DNA of 64,000 nucleotides from contig CALJVC010000081.1 in the NCBI GenBank assembly GCA_937974845.1, positions 1 through 64,000 of the forward strand, in the 5' to 3' direction. The notes under the pieces were generated by a model. It was not told the DNA's origin. It saw only the letters and a list, made by a program, of their open reading frames with translations, and made no database searches. The first letter of the stretch is position 1. Each line of letters starts with the position of its first letter. Positions 59,257 to 64,000 of this stretch are shown here, one piece after another. The stretch is from an uncultured Pseudogracilibacillus sp. Its GTDB lineage: Bacteria > Bacillota > Bacilli > Bacillales > Amphibacillaceae. The position numbers and the translations under genes are program-made.

Positions 59257-61066
59257 CGGTTTCTTTATCTTCAATTTTCATCGGGGTTAAACTGACAATC
59301 TTATCCCCTACTTGCGGATATTGCTTCATATCCGTGGCATAGAAATAAATTTGTCCCGTCGGTTTAACGAAATATAAATTTACCGCTTCCTCTGCCTTTT
59401 CCCGACAGTAATCGTCATAGGTAAACCGTTCCGATAAGGTCGTAACCGTATAAGAATAACCGTCATCAATCTTTTCGATAAAATCATAAAGGGTGATGCG
59501 CTCTTGGCAAAGGGAACGCCCACCTAATTTCGCAGCGATCGCCTCATTTTCTCCGTATTCAGGATCCACCTTAAACACATTCATCCGACCATATTCCGGT
59601 AAGAAGGCCGTACAAATTAAGGAGTTATAAGAATACGATACCGTCGCAGCAATGATCACATCGTAGGGAATCGTATCTAAGTTATACTCCGTCTGCTCGG
59701 ATAATATCTCCCCGTAATGGTAAGGCACACCGGCCTGGCGAGCATGGCGTAAATTCCGCCAAGAGTTATCGACGATAAGAACCGGGCTATGGACCTTTTG
59801 AAGGGACTGGGCTAGTTCAACGGTAAATTTATTACTCCCAACTATGAGTACACCTTCTTTTCCTTCTAAGGAAAGGTTCAGCCTTTTCGCTAAAGGCCCT
59901 AGGGTGAAACCATGGGCAACAACGGTGAAAAATACGAGGCCGAAGGTTAAGGTCGTTAACATTTTTGCATCTTCATAGCCGGCATCGAGTAAAATACTCG
60001 CAAAATAACTCGAAACCGTCAAGGCGACGATTCCCCTAGGCGCAATCCAACCGATTAACGCCCGCTCCTGTAAGGACAGGCCCGTATTGATCGTTGAAAT
60101 AAAAATCGATATCGGCCGAACAAAAAACATCATTAAGAGGACATAGCCGATAATGTTCGGTTGGAATATTTCTACTAAAGTCCCCCGTTCTAAAGAGGCT
60201 GCTAACATAATAAAAATAGCGGAAATTAAAAGAACGGACAAGTTTTCTTTAAAATGCCGGAAGTCGTGTAAAGAATTGATCCCGATATTTGCCAAGGTCA
60301 TTCCGAGGGCAGTCACTGCTAATAATCCTGTTCCCTGGATAATTTCATCGGGAATCGTAAAGATGAAAATAACAAAACTAAAGACAATCGGCGATTTTAA
60401 AAACTCCGGTACCCGGCCCCCCTCAAAGAGCCAGCCGATAAAATGTCCACCAGCCCAACCGAATAGAACCGCGAAACCAGCGATTAAAAAGAAAAACAAT
60501 AAATCGACGACACCTTTTGACTCTACTGTAAAAACAGTAATAATCTCAAAGGCAAAGACGGCCAACAAAACCCCTAAAGGATCGACGACGATCCCTTCCC
60601 ATTTTAAAATCGTCGCTACCCGGGGCTTCAACTTTGACTGGCGAAGCAAGGGTAAAATAACCGTCGGACCTGTCACCACAAACAGTCCCCCAATGACGAA
60701 GGCGACTTCCCATGAAAGCCCTGCCATATAGTGGGCTGTAAGAGAACCTAAAATCCAAGCGATAAAGGCACCCACGGTTGCTATCCGAAAAATCGGTCGC
60801 TCTACACCTTGTACTTCTTTACGATTTAAATCTAAGCTGCCTTCAAATAAAATAATCGCTACCGCAACCGAAATAATCGGTCGGTACAAATCACCGAAGC
60901 TTTCTTCGGGGTTCATAATACCAAGAAAAGGTCCTACGATTAAACCAGCGATCGACATAACTACAATGGCGGGCATATTAAACTTCCAAGCAAGCCACTG
61001 TGAGCCTATTCCTAAAACGCCGATCAACATGATGATAAACAACATCGACAATTCTATCTGTTCCAT
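59240..61066 (-). CDS. CPA1 cation/proton antiporter with C-terminal nucleotide-binding domain
   Basis: 608 residues from the ATG at 61066 (MEQIELSMLF), preceded by GGAG; an ATG at 61081 is five codons up. About 12-13 membrane helices to residue 390, with the CPA1 ion-site region FVVTGPTVILPLL and EGIVVDPLGVLLA (the ND/PD-type Asp). Then a Rossmann-like TrkA-N domain (GVLIVGSNKFTVELAQSL) and a TrkA-C-like end. It would exchange Na+ or K+ for H+, important for pH or salt tolerance; the C-terminal domain suggests nucleotide control. The exact ion is unknown. Confidence 0.88.
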   Translation of the reverse strand: MEQIELSMLFIIMLIGVLGIGSQWLAWKFNMPAIVVMSIAGLIVGPFLGIMNPEESFGDLYRPIISVAVAIILFEGSLDLNRKEVQGVERPIFRIATVGAFIAWILGSLTAHYMAGLSWEVAFVIGGLFVVTGPTVILPLLRQSKLKPRVATILKWEGIVVDPLGVLLAVFAFEIITVFTVESKGVVDLLFFFLIAGFAVLFGWAGGHFIGWLFEGGRVPEFLKSPIVFSFVIFIFTIPDEIIQGTGLLAVTALGMTLANIGINSLHDFRHFKENLSVLLISAIFIMLAASLERGTLVEIFQPNIIGYVLLMMFFVRPISIFISTINTGLSLQERALIGWIAPRGIVALTVSSYFASILLDAGYEDAKMLTTLTFGLVFFTVVAHGFTLGPLAKRLNLSLEGKEGVLIVGSNKFTVELAQSLQKVHSPVLIVDNSWRNLRHARQAGVPYHYGEILSEQTEYNLDTIPYDVIIAATVSYSYNSLICTAFLPEYGRMNVFKVDPEYGENEAIAAKLGGRSLCQERITLYDFIEKIDDGYSYTVTTLSERFTYDDYCREKAEEAVNLYFVKPTGQIYFYATDMKQYPQVGDKIVSLTPMKIEDKETDKKTD

Positions 61067-61301
61067 GCGTTCTCCAGCCACCTTTACCCCGCACTTTTAC
61101 CATCCAACGAAAGGTATAAAAGTCATTTTATAATTGTATCGTTGAATTGTAAAGTTAAAAAAGGAAATTTTTTATTTTATTATTCCACCTTAGAAATATC
61201 TTACAAACAGTCTGAAAAAGCATCCTACTTCCGGGAAAGAAAAATTTCCGGAAATGAGCTTTCTCCTTCTAGCAAGAAGGCGCTCACTCCGGAAAAGCTT
61301 C

Positions 61302-62540
61302 CTATTTAAATTCTCCGGCCCAGGTTCCATCTCGGAAAATCGGTTCCCGAGTTCCATCCGCTAAGACACCGTCAATCGTTAAGGCTTCGGAGCCAATCAT
61401 AAAGTCAACATGGACCATACTATCGTTAATTCCCTTTTCATCGAGGGCTTGTTCGTCCATTTTTTCGCCACCTTCCACACTTGTAGGATAGGCCTTCCCT
61501 AGGGCTAAGTGGCAGGAGGCATTCTCATCGAATAAGGTGTTATAAAAAATAACACCCGACTGGGAAATCGGAGACTCATGGGGAACGAGGGCTACCTCTC
61601 CTAAACGGCGGGCCCCTTCATCCGTTTCAAGTAAATGTTTTAGGACGTCCTCCCCTTCCTCCGCAGAAAAATCAACGACCTTCCCCTCCTCAAAGGTTAA
61701 TGTAAAGCCGTCAATAACACTTCCGCCGTAATGGAGTGGTTTCGTACTCGATACTGTACCATTCACCTTATATTTATCCGGTGCCGTATACACTTCTTCA
61801 GTAGGCATATTCGGGTTAAAGACGATTCCTTTTTGCGAAATAGCCACCCCGCCCTGCCAGAGATGTCCTTCTGGTAAGCCTACTTCTAAGTCGGTACCTG
61901 GAGCTTTAAAATGTAACTTTTTATACTGTTTAGCATTCAACTTCGTCTGCATCGCTTCTAACTTTTTATTATGTTGATCCCAAGCAGACAATGGGTCGTC
62001 CTCTGTTAAACGGACAGTCTTTTTAATTTCTTCCCATAATAAGGCTACCGCCTTCTCTTCGGTCTCCTGCGGAAAAACCTTCTTCGCCCATCCTTTTGTC
62101 GGAAGGGAAACGACCGTCCACGGTACTTCATCGTTCATTAGATAAGCCCGGTACTTCGTCAAGGCTTGTCCTGTCGCCTTCGCCTCCTTAGCTACTCGGC
62201 TTGGGTCTATATCCTTTAATAAATCAGGATTGCTTGCATAAATAGAGATAAAGGCAGAGCCCTTTTCAGCAAATTCCTCGTATTTATCTACTTCCCACTG
62301 TGGTACATCTTCTAACACCTCATCCGGTGCGTACGTAAACTTTAAAAGTGACAGTTCCTCATCTTTCCATTGGACGTGAACCTTGCTTGCGCCTGCTTCA
62401 TAGGCGGTTTTAGCAAGAATTCGCACAAAGCTAGCGACCTCGACCGGTGCTGTAATAAAAACGGGCTGATTCTTTTGGACATTGACCCCTTTTTTAACAA
62501 TTAAGTTCGCATATTTTTCTAGCACTTCGCGTTCGAACAT
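61302..62540 (-). CDS. Aminopeptidase, M29 family (AmpS-like)
   Basis: 412-residue metallo-aminopeptidase. Metal-binding and catalytic segments are visible: FTLTFEEGKVVDFSA, GEVALVPHESPISQSG, FDENASCHLALGKAYP and SMVHVDFMIGS. Cytosolic, no signal peptide. Likely releases N-terminal residues from peptides in protein turnover. It stands alone, with a 200-base gap before the antiporter; a 61240-61275 inverted repeat (GCTTTCTCC.. / ..GGAAAAGC) could end transcription, but I cannot show a clear terminator. Confidence 0.93.
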   Translation of the reverse strand: MFEREVLEKYANLIVKKGVNVQKNQPVFITAPVEVASFVRILAKTAYEAGASKVHVQWKDEELSLLKFTYAPDEVLEDVPQWEVDKYEEFAEKGSAFISIYASNPDLLKDIDPSRVAKEAKATGQALTKYRAYLMNDEVPWTVVSLPTKGWAKKVFPQETEEKAVALLWEEIKKTVRLTEDDPLSAWDQHNKKLEAMQTKLNAKQYKKLHFKAPGTDLEVGLPEGHLWQGGVAISQKGIVFNPNMPTEEVYTAPDKYKVNGTVSSTKPLHYGGSVIDGFTLTFEEGKVVDFSAEEGEDVLKHLLETDEGARRLGEVALVPHESPISQSGVIFYNTLFDENASCHLALGKAYPTSVEGGEKMDEQALDEKGINDSMVHVDFMIGSEALTIDGVLADGTREPIFRDGTWAGEFK

Positions 62541-62583
62541 TCGTATGAACCCCTTTACCTTGTATTTTATTCCTTATTGTACA

Positions 62584-64000
62584 CTATAGTATCGGTGATA
62601 ATAAGCGAGAAATCGATTCTTTAAAGCGGATGATAAAGGACCGCTTCTCATACAATTGCTTCGTCATCTGGGTTGACTGACGAATATCTTGTTTAAAGAC
62701 TTCAACCAAAGTTTCGGCAAAGTCAACATCGTATATGAAGGCATTGACCTCAAAGTTTAACCGGAAGCTGCGAACATCGATATTCGCTGTACCTACAGAA
62801 GAAAGCTTCCCATCGACGACGATGGTTTTAGCATGTAAGAAACCATTTTGATAAAGATAAATTTCCGCCCCTTCATTTAAGAGCTCACCGACATAGGATA
62901 GGGTAGCCCAATAAACAAATAGGTGATCCGGCTTATTCGGAATCATTATCTTAATCTTAACTCCCGATAAAGCGGCGATTCGAAGGGCATCCATTAAAGC
63001 CTCATCTGGAATAAAGTAGGGCGTTTGAATATAGACGTACTCCTTGGCCTCGAGGATCATTTTGATATAACCGTACTTAATTTGCTCCCATTCATGATCC
63101 GGCCCGCTAGAGACAATCTGCATCCCTACATCGCCATAATCTCCGCCGATAAAGTATAAGTCATTATATTCAATTTTATGACGGGAGGCTTGGTTCCAGT
63201 CGAGAATAAAGCGGGTCTGCATCATTTTCACCGCATCTCCCTTTACCCGTAAATGGGTGTCCCGCCAATAGCCGAATTTATTGGACTTACCGAGGTATTC
63301 ATCCCCGATATTAAAACCACCGACATAACCGACTTTCCCATCGATAATAGCTAGTTTACGGTGGTTTCGGAAATTTACTCGTAAATTAATTTTGGCAAAG
63401 CGGGAAGGGAAAAAGGCACCTACTTGAACATTGGCCGCTTCTAACCGTTTAATATACCGACGGCTTAAGGAGCGGGAGCCTAAGTCATCGTACAAAAGGC
63501 GTACCTCGACTCCTTCCTGGGCTTTCTTGATTAAAATATCGGCTATTTGTGTACCAATCTGGTCGTTACGAATAATGTAGTAGAGTAAATGGATATGGTG
63601 TTCTGCCTTTTCTAAGTCTGCTATGAGGGCATCGAACTTATCTTTACCATCAATAAAAAGATCGACCTTGTTGTTTTGTGAGTAAATGGCGTCATTATTT
63701 TTTAAATGCAGTGTGAACAGTTCTTTATAGGGGGCGAGCACCTTTTGTTTAAAGGGTAGGCGATCGTTTTGAATAATTTCCAACTGCTCCCTAACAGCTC
63801 GTTTAATACCGAGGCGACTTTTCGTATCGAGGGTAAATAGACGTTTTCCACTCAACCTTCTCCCAAAGAAAAAGTATAGAATAAAGCCGAGAATAGGAAT
63901 AAAGAACAAGACCATGATCCAAGCCCAAGTAGAGCTGGCGTTTTTCCTCTCTAAAAAAATAACCGTAAACGCCAGGGCTATGTTGATAATCATGATCGAA
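62584..64000 (-). CDS. cls: Cardiolipin synthase (5' end beyond the window)
   Basis: Phospholipase-D-type enzyme that joins two phosphatidylglycerols. At least 469 residues: N-terminal membrane helices (IALAFTVIFLERKNASSTWAW), then two HKD motifs, NHRKLAIIDGKVGYVGG and HAKTIVVDGKLSSVGTANID. An ATG lies at 63993, but the frame stays open to the window edge (SIMIINIAL) and the first helix would be cut, so the true start is probably outside. Confidence 0.93.
   Translation of the reverse strand, partial: SIMIINIALAFTVIFLERKNASSTWAWIMVLFFIPILGFILYFFFGRRLSGKRLFTLDTKSRLGIKRAVREQLEIIQNDRLPFKQKVLAPYKELFTLHLKNNDAIYSQNNKVDLFIDGKDKFDALIADLEKAEHHIHLLYYIIRNDQIGTQIADILIKKAQEGVEVRLLYDDLGSRSLSRRYIKRLEAANVQVGAFFPSRFAKINLRVNFRNHRKLAIIDGKVGYVGGFNIGDEYLGKSNKFGYWRDTHLRVKGDAVKMMQTRFILDWNQASRHKIEYNDLYFIGGDYGDVGMQIVSSGPDHEWEQIKYGYIKMILEAKEYVYIQTPYFIPDEALMDALRIAALSGVKIKIMIPNKPDHLFVYWATLSYVGELLNEGAEIYLYQNGFLHAKTIVVDGKLSSVGTANIDVRSFRLNFEVNAFIYDVDFAETLVEVFKQDIRQSTQMTKQLYEKRSFIIRFKESISRLLSPIL

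Noticed and set aside
60153..60731. Long open frame of 192 codons opposite the antiporter gene
   Set aside because: Antisense shadow of a membrane-protein gene; the antiporter reading has clear motifs and a ribosome binding site.

Overview
The window looks like the chromosome of a spore-forming, motile, low-GC Gram-positive bacterium of the Bacillaceae or a close relative. Most gene blocks match the yw* region of Bacillus subtilis in content and order (spoIIR, ywlB-G, glyA, upp; prmC, prfA; fsa, fbaA, pyrG, rpoE; argS, ywiB; pbpG, ywhD; ywfO, lipL; ywdK, ywdI). Sporulation is indicated by spoIIR and a pbpG-like PBP, and motility by two methyl-accepting chemotaxis proteins. I see no rRNA, tRNA, transposase, prophage or CRISPR array.

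Layout. 1-5.1 kb: the tip of a leftward gene, a dCache chemoreceptor and a lipoteichoic acid synthase. 5.1-5.65 kb: phased repeat array 1. 5.7-14.1 kb: a leftward branched-chain amino acid operon (ilvB, ilvH, ilvC, leuB, leuC, leuD, ilvA-like) behind CodY-box-like sites and a T-box leader; leuA is missing and a structured spacer sits in its place. 14.3-25.6 kb: upp, glyA, ywlG, rpiB, array 2, a second chemoreceptor, ywlE, mntP, sua5, ywlB, spoIIR, prmC, prfA and rpmE. 25.7-33.6 kb: rho, glpX, murA, fsa, fbaA, pyrG and rpoE. 33.9-45 kb: a six-gene acyl-CoA catabolism operon (thiolase, hydroxyacyl-CoA dehydrogenase, two acyl-CoA dehydrogenases, TetR regulator, fused isobutyryl-CoA mutase) and the fadF-like redox protein. 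45.5-45.85 kb: array 3. 45.9-64 kb: argS, ywiB, pbpG, ywhD, ywfO, lipL, ywdK, ywdI, aspA, a TerC exporter behind a manganese riboswitch, pgcA, a small SE1561-type gene, a cation/proton antiporter, an aminopeptidase and the end of a cardiolipin synthase gene.

Most unusual are three intergenic arrays (about 5125-5645, 17695-18152 and 45514-45847). They are built from 8-bp near-palindromic sites (consensus YRTAWAYR) that alternate in orientation with almost fixed spacing: 22 bp, then 19 bp, repeated, so each pair spans about 41 bp or four helical turns. Every array also contains exactly two adjacent pairs in which the 19-bp step becomes 29 bp (one extra turn), with a T-run/A-run in the added DNA. 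The arrays lie outside transcription units, next to rho-independent terminators. I know of no described element with this architecture.

Other notable points: the CTP synthase has lost two of its three glutaminase triad residues (Cys to Gly at 381, Glu to Gln at 511), yet its gene keeps a pyrG attenuator; the threonine dehydratase in the ilv operon appears to start at ATT and lacks an ACT domain; the two acyl-CoA operons share a 16-bp TetR-type operator (WTGARYGTTCRYTCRW); and spo0F is absent from its usual place between fbaA and pyrG.
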